A stretch of 64,000 nt of DNA from Lewinellaceae bacterium (GTDB lineage: Bacteria; Bacteroidota; Bacteroidia; Chitinophagales; Saprospiraceae): NCBI GenBank assembly GCA_020636215.1, contig JACJYG010000007.1, forward strand, positions 248,001 to 312,000, given 5' to 3'. The notes under the pieces are model-generated. The model was not told where the DNA came from. It ran no database searches and saw nothing but the letters and a program-made list of their open reading frames with translations. Each line of letters begins with the position of its first letter. The stretch's first letter is position 1. Both the position numbers and the translations under genes were made by a program. Below, piece after piece: positions 9,618 through 17,267 of the stretch.

Positions 9618-10679
9618 ATGTCCAACATCAGCAAAGCAAACAGCGTGGATACATTATCGCCCATAGAAGACCCTACTGCCGAGTCGCGTAAGCGCGACCA
9701 TATCGAACTGGCTTTCCGATCTCAGATCGCTCAGAGTGGGCTCGATCATCGTTTTTATTACGAACCTTTGCTGTCGGGCCATCCGAAGCGGGGCAGCCTT
9801 AAGGGGTTCCTCTTTTTGGGCAAGTCCATGCGGGTTCCCCTTTGGGTATCGAGTATGACAGGAGGCACCGAGATGGCTCATACCATTAACCATAATTTGG
9901 CGCGTGCGTGCAAGGATTTTGGGATGGGGATGGGCCTGGGCTCCTGCCGGGCTTTGTTGAACAGCGATGAGCGCATCAAGGATTTTGACGTGCGCCACCT
10001 CATTGGTGACAGCATGCCGCTCTTCGCCAACCTGGGCATCGCTCAGGTTGAAGGGCTGCTTCAGAAAGGAGAACTTCAAAAAGTACGCGACCTGGCCGAC
10101 AAGCTGCAGGCCGATGGCCTGATCATTCACGTCAACCCCATGCAGGAATGGCTGCAACCGGAAGGCGACCGTTTCGCCCGCCCTCCTCTACAAACGATTA
10201 CGGATTTTATGGAAAAGGTAGATATGCCGGTCATCGTCAAGGAAGTAGGGCAGGGTATGGGATACGAGAGCCTGAAGGCCTTGCTTCAGCTGCCACTCGC
10301 CGCAATAGATTTTGCGGCCAACGGCGGCACCAACTTTGCCAAACTGGAGATGCTGAGAGGAGAGGCGTCCAAAGCAGCTGCCTTTGAACCCCTGGCCTAT
10401 GTGGGCCATAGCGCCGAAGAGATGGTGCACTTCACCAATGCCCTGGTGGAAGAACTGGGCGAGCGAGCCCAGTGTCGGCAGGTGATCATATCGGGAGGCA
10501 TTAAAACGTTCCTCGATGGTTATTATCTGATCAATAAACTCAATCTTAGCAGTGTTTATGGGCAGGCTTCCGGATTTTTGCAACACGCCCGGGGAACGTA
10601 TGAGGAGTTGTATGAGTATGTCGACGCCCAGGTGCAGGGGCTGGAACTGGCAACGGCGTTTTTGAAGGTGAGGAGGTAA
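9618..10679 (+). CDS. fni: Type 2 isopentenyl-diphosphate delta-isomerase
   Basis: FMN- and NADPH-dependent interconversion of isopentenyl and dimethylallyl diphosphate in the cytoplasm. The 353-residue TIM-barrel protein shows the family's landmarks: RKRDHIELA near the N-terminus, VSSMTGG, GMGLGSCR, the NLG strand, the VKEVGQGM strand, AANGGTNF and SGGIKTFLDG for FMN binding. The chosen start is ATG 9618 (MSNISKANSVD), because the frame further upstream is not family-like and overlaps the adhesin terminator. It is followed by HMG-CoA reductase and a GHMP kinase on the same strand, so it belongs to the organism's mevalonate/isoprenoid gene group. The 156-base gap to the next gene contains an 8-bp inverted repeat (10679-10686 with 10759-10766). 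Confidence 0.93.
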   Translation: MSNISKANSVDTLSPIEDPTAESRKRDHIELAFRSQIAQSGLDHRFYYEPLLSGHPKRGSLKGFLFLGKSMRVPLWVSSMTGGTEMAHTINHNLARACKDFGMGMGLGSCRALLNSDERIKDFDVRHLIGDSMPLFANLGIAQVEGLLQKGELQKVRDLADKLQADGLIIHVNPMQEWLQPEGDRFARPPLQTITDFMEKVDMPVIVKEVGQGMGYESLKALLQLPLAAIDFAANGGTNFAKLEMLRGEASKAAAFEPLAYVGHSAEEMVHFTNALVEELGERAQCRQVIISGGIKTFLDGYYLINKLNLSSVYGQASGFLQHARGTYEELYEYVDAQVQGLELATAFLKVRR

Positions 10680-10835
10680 TCTGTGAGTGGCGATTTTTTT
10701 ATAAAGACAGGGATGGGAATGCCGGGTAATAACTGTAATGGAGGATTGAACCCTCCAATCACAGATCACATACTTAGAGCAACACCCCAGAACCCCAAGT
10801 CAAACAGATAAAAAGAGCAGGAACAATACCAAGCA

Positions 10836-12173
10836 ATGGAAAAAAAGAGCATAAGCGGTTTTTCTAAACTATCCAAGGGGGAAAAAGTCCGCTGGGTAGT
10901 AGAGCATTTTTTCCAGGACCCGGAGCAGGCAGCCCAGGAACTGGTGAGCTTTTGGCATAAAGACGATGAGTTGCAGCGCATAGTTGACGGCTTTAGCGAG
11001 AACACCATTAGCAATTACTATCTGCCTTTCGGGATTGCCCCCAACTTCCTGGTCAACGGCAAGATTTATGCGGTGCCGATGGTGATCGAAGAGAGCTCGG
11101 TAGTGGCGGCGGCATCTAGCGCAGCCAAGTATTGGATGAGCCGGGGAGGATTTAAGGCGGAGGTGATCTCCACTAAAAAACTGGGACAGGTGCATTTCAG
11201 CTGGAAAGGGGATGTGCAGAAACTATATTCCTATTTCGGGGAACTGGAAGCCCGCCTGCGGCAGGATGCCATTCACCTCACCCAAAACATGGAACTGCGC
11301 GGCGGCGGTGTACTGGACATAGAGCTGTTGGATATGAGCCAGCTGGAGCCGGATTACTACCAGCTTAAAGTGAGCTTCGAGACCTGTGACTCTATGGGCG
11401 CCAATTTTATTAATTCGGTTTTGGAAGAGTTCGGCAGCACCCTGCAGATCTTTGTGCAGGAGCATCCTGCTTTTGAAGGGGATGAGCGCCATCTGGAAGT
11501 CATTATGGCTATCTTGTCCAATTACACCCCGGAATGCATCGTCCGGGCCTCAGTGGAGTGTCCTATCGAGGAACTGGCCACAGGTGGAAAGGACCCCATG
11601 AGCCCTCAGGAATTTGTCGAGAAGTTTGCCAAGGCAGTCCGAATTGCACATATAGACCCGCACCGGGCGACGACGCACAACAAGGGGATTTTCAACGGTG
11701 TGGATGCAGTGGTGCTGGCTACCGCCAACGACTTTCGCGCTATTGAGGCTTGTGGCCATACCTATGCCGCCCGTGATGGCCAGTACCGGAGCCTGAGCCA
11801 TTGTTCTATAGAAAACGGCATTTTCCGCTTCTGGCTCGACCTGCCCCTGGCGCTGGGCACCGTTGGGGGGCTGACCCGCCTGCATCCTATTGCCCGCCGC
11901 TCCCTGGAACTTTTAGGTAATCCCAGTGCTGCAGAATTGATGGGCATCATTGCGGCTACCGGCCTGGCGCAGAACTTCGCCGCGGTGCGCTCGCTGGTGA
12001 CTACCGGAATCCAAAAAGGGCATATGAAAATGCACCTGATGAATATCCTTAATCATCTGGAAGCCAACGGGGAAGAAGCCCGGGAAGCCATAGAACACTT
12101 CAAAGACAAGGTGGTTTCTTATACAGCAGTGCGGGAGTTTCTGGACTCGTTTCGGGAATGCAAGAATGCGTAG
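10836..12173 (+). CDS. mvaA: Hydroxymethylglutaryl-CoA reductase, class II type
   Basis: Reduces HMG-CoA to mevalonate (or the reverse) with NAD(P)H. 445 residues; family features visible are ENTISNYYLPFGIAPNF near residue 50, the catalytic-Glu segment EESSVVAAASSAAKYW, the DSMGANFINSV cofactor/substrate segment, the catalytic-Lys segment HNKGIFNGVDAVVLAT, and a C-terminal catalytic-domain helix region. It lies between the IPP isomerase and the GHMP kinase. Together with them it indicates a mevalonate route, as known from other Bacteroidota. The last codons contain two ATGs (12158 and 12166) that open into the downstream repeat tract; see the kinase entry. Confidence 0.95.
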   Translation: MEKKSISGFSKLSKGEKVRWVVEHFFQDPEQAAQELVSFWHKDDELQRIVDGFSENTISNYYLPFGIAPNFLVNGKIYAVPMVIEESSVVAAASSAAKYWMSRGGFKAEVISTKKLGQVHFSWKGDVQKLYSYFGELEARLRQDAIHLTQNMELRGGGVLDIELLDMSQLEPDYYQLKVSFETCDSMGANFINSVLEEFGSTLQIFVQEHPAFEGDERHLEVIMAILSNYTPECIVRASVECPIEELATGGKDPMSPQEFVEKFAKAVRIAHIDPHRATTHNKGIFNGVDAVVLATANDFRAIEACGHTYAARDGQYRSLSHCSIENGIFRFWLDLPLALGTVGGLTRLHPIARRSLELLGNPSAAELMGIIAATGLAQNFAAVRSLVTTGIQKGHMKMHLMNILNHLEANGEEAREAIEHFKDKVVSYTAVREFLDSFRECKNA

Positions 12174-12191
12174 ATGTAGAATCAGTAATTA

Positions 12192-12284
12192 CATTCCCGC
12201 ATTCTCGCATTCTCGCATTCCCGCATTCCCGCATTCCCGCATTCTCTCATTCTCTCATTCTCGCATTCTCGCATTCTCGCATTC
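12192..12284 (+). repeat. 8-bp tandem repeat CATTCYCG, about 11.6 units
   Basis: Units alternate between CATTCTCG, CATTCCCG and CATTCTCT. The tract begins 18 bases after the HMG-CoA reductase stop and ends about 36 bases before the first conserved residues of the GHMP kinase. None of the three forward frames has a stop within it. The unit length is not a multiple of three, so every unit gained or lost changes the frame between upstream ATGs and the kinase. Confidence 0.95.
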
Positions 12285-12290
12285 AAAAAT

Positions 12291-13223
12291 ATCGTAGCTA
12301 TCGAACAGATCATCCATACCAACGGCAAGCTATTACTCACCGGCGAGTACTTTGTACTTGATGGGGCCCTGTCATTGGGTTTGCCCGTTCGGTTTGGGCA
12401 GCAGTTGAAAGCAGGGCCGGCTTTGGGCAGTACTGAGCACCAGTGGGTGAGCCTGGGTTTTGACGGCTTGCCCTGGTTCGAAGGGCGTTTTTCGCCTGTT
12501 GGCGTTTATCAGGGCGGAAGCGATGCGGGGGTAGGGGAGCGGCTGGAAGGGCTGTTTCAAGCTATAGAACAGCAAAGGCCCGGCTTCTGGATGCGTAAGG
12601 AAATGCTGCGGTTCGAAACCCGCCTGAGTTTTCCCCGGGAGTGGGGGCTGGGTAGCAGTTCTACCCTGATTGCCGCGCTGGGGCAATGGGCCAAGGTAGA
12701 TCCTTTTCAATTACTGGCGAAGACATTCGGGGGTTCGGGCTATGACATTGCCTGCGCCCTGGCCCGCCAGCCCATCCTTTTTCAGCGTCGCGATGGGGTC
12801 CCTCATTATGTAGACTATCCCTTCCGCCCGCCTTTTGCCGATTACATCTGCTTTGTTTATCTCAAGCGCAAACAGGATAGCCGGGAAGGCATTGCCCGCT
12901 ACCGAAAAATCGTAAAGGAAACGCCTGGCCTGCTAGGGCGCGTCTCTGCCCTTACTGTGCGTTTCCTGCAGGCGCGCAGCGCCGAAGCGGCTATTCGTAT
13001 TTTACAAGAACATGAAGAACTGGTAGGCAAGGCGTTGCAATTGCCAAAAGTGAAAGATGCACTGTTTCCCGAGTTTCCGGGTGCTGTAAAATCACTAGGG
13101 GCCTGGGGCGGAGATTTTGCCATGGCTATCAGTACGCAGCCAGGAGAGGTGACGCGGCAATATTTGCGGGGGAAGGGGTATGAGACAGTGTTTACGTGGG
13201 GGGAGATGGCGCTCCAGGCTTGA
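12291..13223 (+). CDS. GYDIA-family GHMP kinase (start codon unresolved)
   Basis: Predicted small-molecule kinase of the GHMP family; position after HMG-CoA reductase points to the mevalonate pathway (mevalonate or phosphomevalonate kinase role, not proven). It shows the N-terminal motif NGKLLLTGEYFVLDG, the ATP loop PREWGLGSSSTLIAALGQW, the family signature GGSGYDIACAL and a C-terminal LGAWGGDFAM motif. The frame is open from 12189 but has no ATG, GTG or TTG before TTG 12375, and starting there would delete the essential first motif. The position given is only where homology could begin. ATGs at 12158 and 12166 lie in the other two frames and lead through the 8-bp repeat without stops. So the gene is either out of phase in this isolate, begins at a non-standard codon, or carries a repeat-length error. 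Confidence 0.85.
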   Translation: MVAIEQIIHTNGKLLLTGEYFVLDGALSLGLPVRFGQQLKAGPALGSTEHQWVSLGFDGLPWFEGRFSPVGVYQGGSDAGVGERLEGLFQAIEQQRPGFWMRKEMLRFETRLSFPREWGLGSSSTLIAALGQWAKVDPFQLLAKTFGGSGYDIACALARQPILFQRRDGVPHYVDYPFRPPFADYICFVYLKRKQDSREGIARYRKIVKETPGLLGRVSALTVRFLQARSAEAAIRILQEHEELVGKALQLPKVKDALFPEFPGAVKSLGAWGGDFAMAISTQPGEVTRQYLRGKGYETVFTWGEMALQA

Positions 13224-13230
13224 ACTCCTC

Positions 13231-14166
13231 TCAGCGTAGTTTCCGGACATAAAATGCCTGCCCTTCATATACGATACGGACTAATTTTTCCTGAGCACAC
13301 AATTCCGCCAGGCGGCCCGGTTGTTCCCCTCCATTTTGCAGGAAAGCTTGGGCTTCCGTTTCCCTCATGGGATGTACGGCAGTGATGTCGAGTAGGCTTT
13401 GGACGGTATGGCCGGTTACAGGGAAATGCCCTGGGGGGAAGCCGATTAGGTATTCTACCTTTTTCAGTTGGCTGGCAAAGATATGGAAGGCTTGGTTCAT
13501 GCTTTCTTCATTCGGCGCCTGTACCCAGCTTGAGGAAGGGGGGCGTGTGGGGACGGCCAGATAGGCAATGGAAGGGGCGCATGTTTTCATGGTTCTGGCA
13601 ATCGCCTTTAGCCCGGCTTCCGAATCATTAAGGCCTTTAATCAGCATAGTTTCCGTAACGAGTTCTCCCCGGAAGGATTTAGAGAAAGCGAGCACGCCGC
13701 CCAGTATTTCAGAAAAGGACAATTGGGAATTGGGGCGGTTGATCCGGCGCCAGGTGTCCTCATCTGCGGTATCCATTTTGATGGAAACATAGTCGGCCAT
13801 AGCAGTCTCTGCTCGCACATCTTCCCTCCAAAGCAAGGAAGCATTGGTGATGATGGCTATTCGGATGCCCAAATGCTTCAGCCGTTCAATCGTTTCACCG
13901 AGGTGGATATCCAGGGCCGGTTCTCCGTCCGGCACAAAGGTCAGGTAATCGATCCTGGCTTTGGCGGCCTTTACCTGCGCCACTTTTTCCTCGACCGCAT
14001 TGACGATTTCATCCAACTCATAAAACTGCCTGCGCTCTATTTCCAGATGAGGGGTAGGCCCTACCTGACAGTACACGCAATTATAAGAGCAACTTTTGGG
14101 TGGGATATTGTTGATGCCCAGGCTTGATCCCAGCCTTCTGGATGGTACGGGGCCGAATGCGATCAT
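13231..14166 (-). CDS. Radical SAM protein
   Basis: 311-residue cytoplasmic radical S-adenosylmethionine enzyme. The cluster-binding motif CSYNCVYCQ (Cx3Cx2C) lies near residue 27 after FGPVPSRRLGSSLGINN, a start typical of the COG0731-type oxidoreductase group. Further barrel strands include LTFVPDGEPALD and IAIITNASLL. The C-terminal part (about 235-311) looks like a small winged-helix-type extension (PGRLAELCAQEKLVRIVYEG). The reaction is unknown. Its stop is 7 bases from the kinase stop; the two genes converge without room for a terminator. Confidence 0.9.
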   Translation of the reverse strand: MIAFGPVPSRRLGSSLGINNIPPKSCSYNCVYCQVGPTPHLEIERRQFYELDEIVNAVEEKVAQVKAAKARIDYLTFVPDGEPALDIHLGETIERLKHLGIRIAIITNASLLWREDVRAETAMADYVSIKMDTADEDTWRRINRPNSQLSFSEILGGVLAFSKSFRGELVTETMLIKGLNDSEAGLKAIARTMKTCAPSIAYLAVPTRPPSSSWVQAPNEESMNQAFHIFASQLKKVEYLIGFPPGHFPVTGHTVQSLLDITAVHPMRETEAQAFLQNGGEQPGRLAELCAQEKLVRIVYEGQAFYVRKLR

Positions 14167-14411
14167 TTTATGACATTTTTGAAAAGTGCTTATACCCGCT
14201 TGATTACCCTTTTTATAGAGGGCTATTCAGTAGAATAAGTTAAGCTTTTTTCGGGAGGGAAAAGCGAAGGCGTGGTCAAATTTAGGCCATGAGTACCTTT
14301 CTTTTGATTATTTAATTCAGGTAACCGGTTATAGGAAATTCTTTCAAAGGCTTTGAATAAAGCGTCTTCTGCCTGCGTGGCCGGCCTTTTTTGACAAAAG
14401 AGCAAACCTCC

Positions 14412-14443
14412 TTTGTTTTTATCTGTTATCCTTCATAGATTTG
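14412..14443 (+). promoter_or_regulatory. Promoter of the NfuA-like gene
   Basis: TTTG (14412-14415), 20-base spacer, TAGATTTG (14436-14443): a full match to the Bacteroidota sigma-factor consensus. Transcription would begin about 14450, giving a leader of roughly 40 bases to the ATG at 14488. The rest of the 321-base gap after the radical SAM start (14167-14411) shows no convincing gene. Confidence 0.65.
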
Positions 14444-14487
14444 GTCTAAATAAGACAGAACGCCAAAAGTAAAAACGAAAGAATACA

Positions 14488-15102
14488 ATGAGCAATCCTG
14501 TTACCAAGAGCCCTGTAATGCTCTATACCGAGCAGACCCCCAACCCGGAGTCGCTCAAGTTTGTCACCAACCGCATGTTGTACAAAGGCACGGCTGATTT
14601 CCGTGAGCCGGAAATGGCAGAAGAGTGGTCGCCTATGGCCACTGCCCTCTTCGGGCTGCCTTATGTGAAAGGCGTGTATATCTGCAATAATTTTGTCACC
14701 GTTTCCAAGGAGATGAACTACGATTGGGCGGACATCATGCTCAAGCTTAAGGATTTCATTAAAAAGTACATCGAGGATGGCGGCGAGATCCTGAAGGATG
14801 GCTTCGATGAGGCTATGGCGGAAATGGAAGAAGCCCGTGGCGCCAGCTACGAGTACAGCGGCGATGATGTGGAGATCGTTAAAAAGATCAAAGACCTGAT
14901 CGAGACCTACGTGAAGCCTGCCGTGGAAATGGATGGTGGAAATATCGAATTCAAAGCCTGGGACGCCGGTATCGTCACGCTCACCATGCAGGGCGCCTGT
15001 AGCGGCTGTCCGTCTTCCACCGTTACGCTCAAGGCTGGCATCGAAGGCATGCTGAAGCGCATGGTGCCGGAGGTGCAGGAAGTGGTGGCGGAGATGGGGT
15101 AG
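14488..15102 (+). CDS. NfuA/NifU-like Fe-S cluster carrier
   Basis: 204 residues: an N-terminal Nfu_N (scaffold protein) domain beginning MLYTEQTPNPESLKFVTN and a C-terminal NifU-like thioredoxin-fold domain with the cluster-binding CxxC (Cys171, Cys174 in GACSGCPSST). The family assembles or carries [4Fe-4S] clusters to target proteins in the cytoplasm. Neighbours do not form an obvious operon. The nearby radical SAM protein is a possible client, but this is only proximity. After the stop a short word repeat around 'agtatgcagt' (15112-15142) resembles the intergenic simple repeats seen elsewhere in the window. Confidence 0.95.
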   Translation: MSNPVTKSPVMLYTEQTPNPESLKFVTNRMLYKGTADFREPEMAEEWSPMATALFGLPYVKGVYICNNFVTVSKEMNYDWADIMLKLKDFIKKYIEDGGEILKDGFDEAMAEMEEARGASYEYSGDDVEIVKKIKDLIETYVKPAVEMDGGNIEFKAWDAGIVTLTMQGACSGCPSSTVTLKAGIEGMLKRMVPEVQEVVAEMG

Positions 15103-15258
15103 TAAATCAGGTATGCAGTGAACAGTATGCAGTGGGCAGTAGGGCCTTACAAACCGAAGCATCTTCAGCCCTTTCCCTTTTACCTCTATTTTAACGAAGC
15201 ATATTTCCGGAGCCGGGCCGTTGATAGCCCGCTTGAGGCGTTATCGGACCGTACCAGG

Positions 15259-16761
15259 CTACAACATATACGGCCGCTGCAGCACTGCGGGAGAAAAGGT
15301 CGTTTCCACACGGTATCGGCTGATATCGGATAGCTGGTCGAGGTCGATCCAGAGTTTGTGCAGGCGGAGGTGAAAGAAAGAATCAGGCAGGGTAGTGATA
15401 GGGTTTCCGGATAGTTCGAGTTCCCTAAGGAGGGGCAGATGCCCGATGGACTCGGGAAGTCGATGGATGTGGTTATTGGGTAACAACAGACGGGAGAGCC
15501 CCTTAAAATGCTGTAGCCCTTCCAGCCCGATTTGCCGGAAGCCACTGAGGTGGAGCTGTTCTACCAGATGGGCATGCGGGTAACCAGCGGCCCATTGTGC
15601 TATCGAAACCTGAATTTTGGGTGTGGCGTTATCCGCTTTTATGGACAGCCGATAAACCGGTACTTTCCGCAGAAAATCCTTCAGTTCTTCGCTGTAAAAT
15701 CCCGGGTGGCACAATAGGGCCATCTGGTCCAACGCATGTAAATGGGGGCTCAGGGTTGATAGAAGGCCCTGGCGCCAGGTTTCGATGTGGAGCTTACTGA
15801 TATCCTCCAGCAATTTCGGTTGTTGCTGAAGCACCTCCTCCAATAATCCAATATCATTGATATGGGAAAGCCATAAATATTCCTGGAGGTTTTCTTTTCG
15901 GGATTCCAGGGGCACAAATTTCAAAAGCTCCAGTGTGTGAGGAGTCAGGACGACAGGCTGCTTTCGCGCGAAGTACAACCAGGCGCTGGCCTGCAGGCCT
16001 GGCTCGGGCGCGTAGAGGTTGGCCATGTGCGGTTCCATCTCAAATACGGGAATACCATCTGCTTTGACTGCCTGACAGAATCGATAGGCGGAAAAACCCG
16101 CAAAGCGTTTTTCAAAAGCGCCCAGATGATAGTCCCCTTCACGGGTGTCGAAAATTGCGGCTAAAGAGGCTGACAACCATTGCGAAGCAAGGCTAAAAAA
16201 CAGGCGGGAGACGCTAAGCCCTTGGTGCCGGGCTTTTTTCCAGGCCAGTAGAAATGGGGTTAAAAGTTGGATACACATTCCTCCGGTTTCAATCAGGCTC
16301 AGAGCCAGTTCGATACTTTCGGGAGATTGTAGGAGCCGGATAATATTGGCCCTCCGGCGGGCGGCTTCTTCGCCGTTACTCAGGAGGTGAAATTGTTTTC
16401 CTGCCAGCTTCAGTAAAGGAGGCGCCAATTGGGCCTCCTCCAATACTACCGCCGCAAGGGGGACGTCAGATCGGCAACCCATTCCCCGTATGACTAGGCC
16501 TAATTCGCCGGAAAATGGGCTGTCCTCCAACTCGAAACCTAATCTTTGCAGTACGAAACGCAGCGCGATTTCATCCCCTCCGAAAGGGCCGCACAGATGC
16601 GCCCGGCAGGGCTTCCGGATGTGGTATTGTTGCAGTAGGTCCCAGTATTGTTCCATGTCGAAAAGGGGCATAGCCCTTGCATCTTGAAATCGGTTAATAG
16701 GGTTGAGGAAGCAGCTTTTTTTGATCTCTTCGATCATGTCCAGTATCCGAAAGGTATACAT
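15259..16761 (-). CDS. Leucine-rich-repeat protein of unknown function
   Basis: 500 residues. No signal peptide or membrane helix is evident. The C-terminal fifth (about 390-480) holds leucine-rich repeats: LVEQLHLSGFRQIGLEGL, LSRLLLPNNHIHRLPESIG and LRELELSGNPITTLPDSFF. These fit a short LRR arc used for protein binding. The first 380 residues are helical-looking and I do not recognise a family there. The gene stands alone, with the NfuA gene converging on it and the metalloprotease gene diverging. Function unknown. Confidence 0.8.
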   Translation of the reverse strand: MYTFRILDMIEEIKKSCFLNPINRFQDARAMPLFDMEQYWDLLQQYHIRKPCRAHLCGPFGGDEIALRFVLQRLGFELEDSPFSGELGLVIRGMGCRSDVPLAAVVLEEAQLAPPLLKLAGKQFHLLSNGEEAARRRANIIRLLQSPESIELALSLIETGGMCIQLLTPFLLAWKKARHQGLSVSRLFFSLASQWLSASLAAIFDTREGDYHLGAFEKRFAGFSAYRFCQAVKADGIPVFEMEPHMANLYAPEPGLQASAWLYFARKQPVVLTPHTLELLKFVPLESRKENLQEYLWLSHINDIGLLEEVLQQQPKLLEDISKLHIETWRQGLLSTLSPHLHALDQMALLCHPGFYSEELKDFLRKVPVYRLSIKADNATPKIQVSIAQWAAGYPHAHLVEQLHLSGFRQIGLEGLQHFKGLSRLLLPNNHIHRLPESIGHLPLLRELELSGNPITTLPDSFFHLRLHKLWIDLDQLSDISRYRVETTFSPAVLQRPYML

Positions 16762-16905
16762 TAGCGCTTACATATGGAAATAAGGCCGGAAAGGGGAGAA
16801 GCGTTCAGCAAAAAACCCAGTAAAACGATTCCACAAAAGTGGAAATTGCCTGCTTTTGCAATTAATTATAAAAATAATCATATAGAAATTTTATTAGTTT
16901 ATTTT

Positions 16906-16936
16906 TTTGTTTATGTGTATAAAACGCTTACTTTTG
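16906..16936 (+). promoter_or_regulatory. Strong Bacteroidota promoter for the metalloprotease
   Basis: TTTG (16906-16909), exactly 19 bases, then TACTTTTG (16929-16936): a perfect match to TTTG-N19-TAnnTTTG. Transcription starting near 16943 would leave a 325-base leader before ATG 17268. The leader includes TTATTACCTCCTTTT at 17034-17048. The divergent gap 16762-17267 holds no other gene that I can support. Confidence 0.75.
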
Positions 16937-17267
16937 CCCTACCCCAGCCAGCCGATAGAATTCAGCCCCTGTATATAACTAAGATTCATACCAGACAAAC
17001 AGGATCTTTAGTCGTAATTAAAAAACACGTTTGTTATTACCTCCTTTTTTGGCAAAGCCATAATCTCATTCAGACGACCTGTTAAACCCCTGTATTACGT
17101 ATTCCAACATACCGGCTTCCTGTGATGGGAGCGGAAGGTATCGTGCTGGAATTTGGAACGTAACCGGTTAAGTACCCGGCCTAAGAACCCGGATGGCTAT
17201 TACTATGCCAATGCTATTGGAAAAGGACCGATATATAAAAATTTTTAACCAAAAACCGTTTAGAATT

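Noticed and set aside
14223..14405. Minus-strand frame of 60 codons upstream of the radical SAM gene
   Set aside because: No domain, poor composition, and it lies in the promoter region of the NfuA-like gene.
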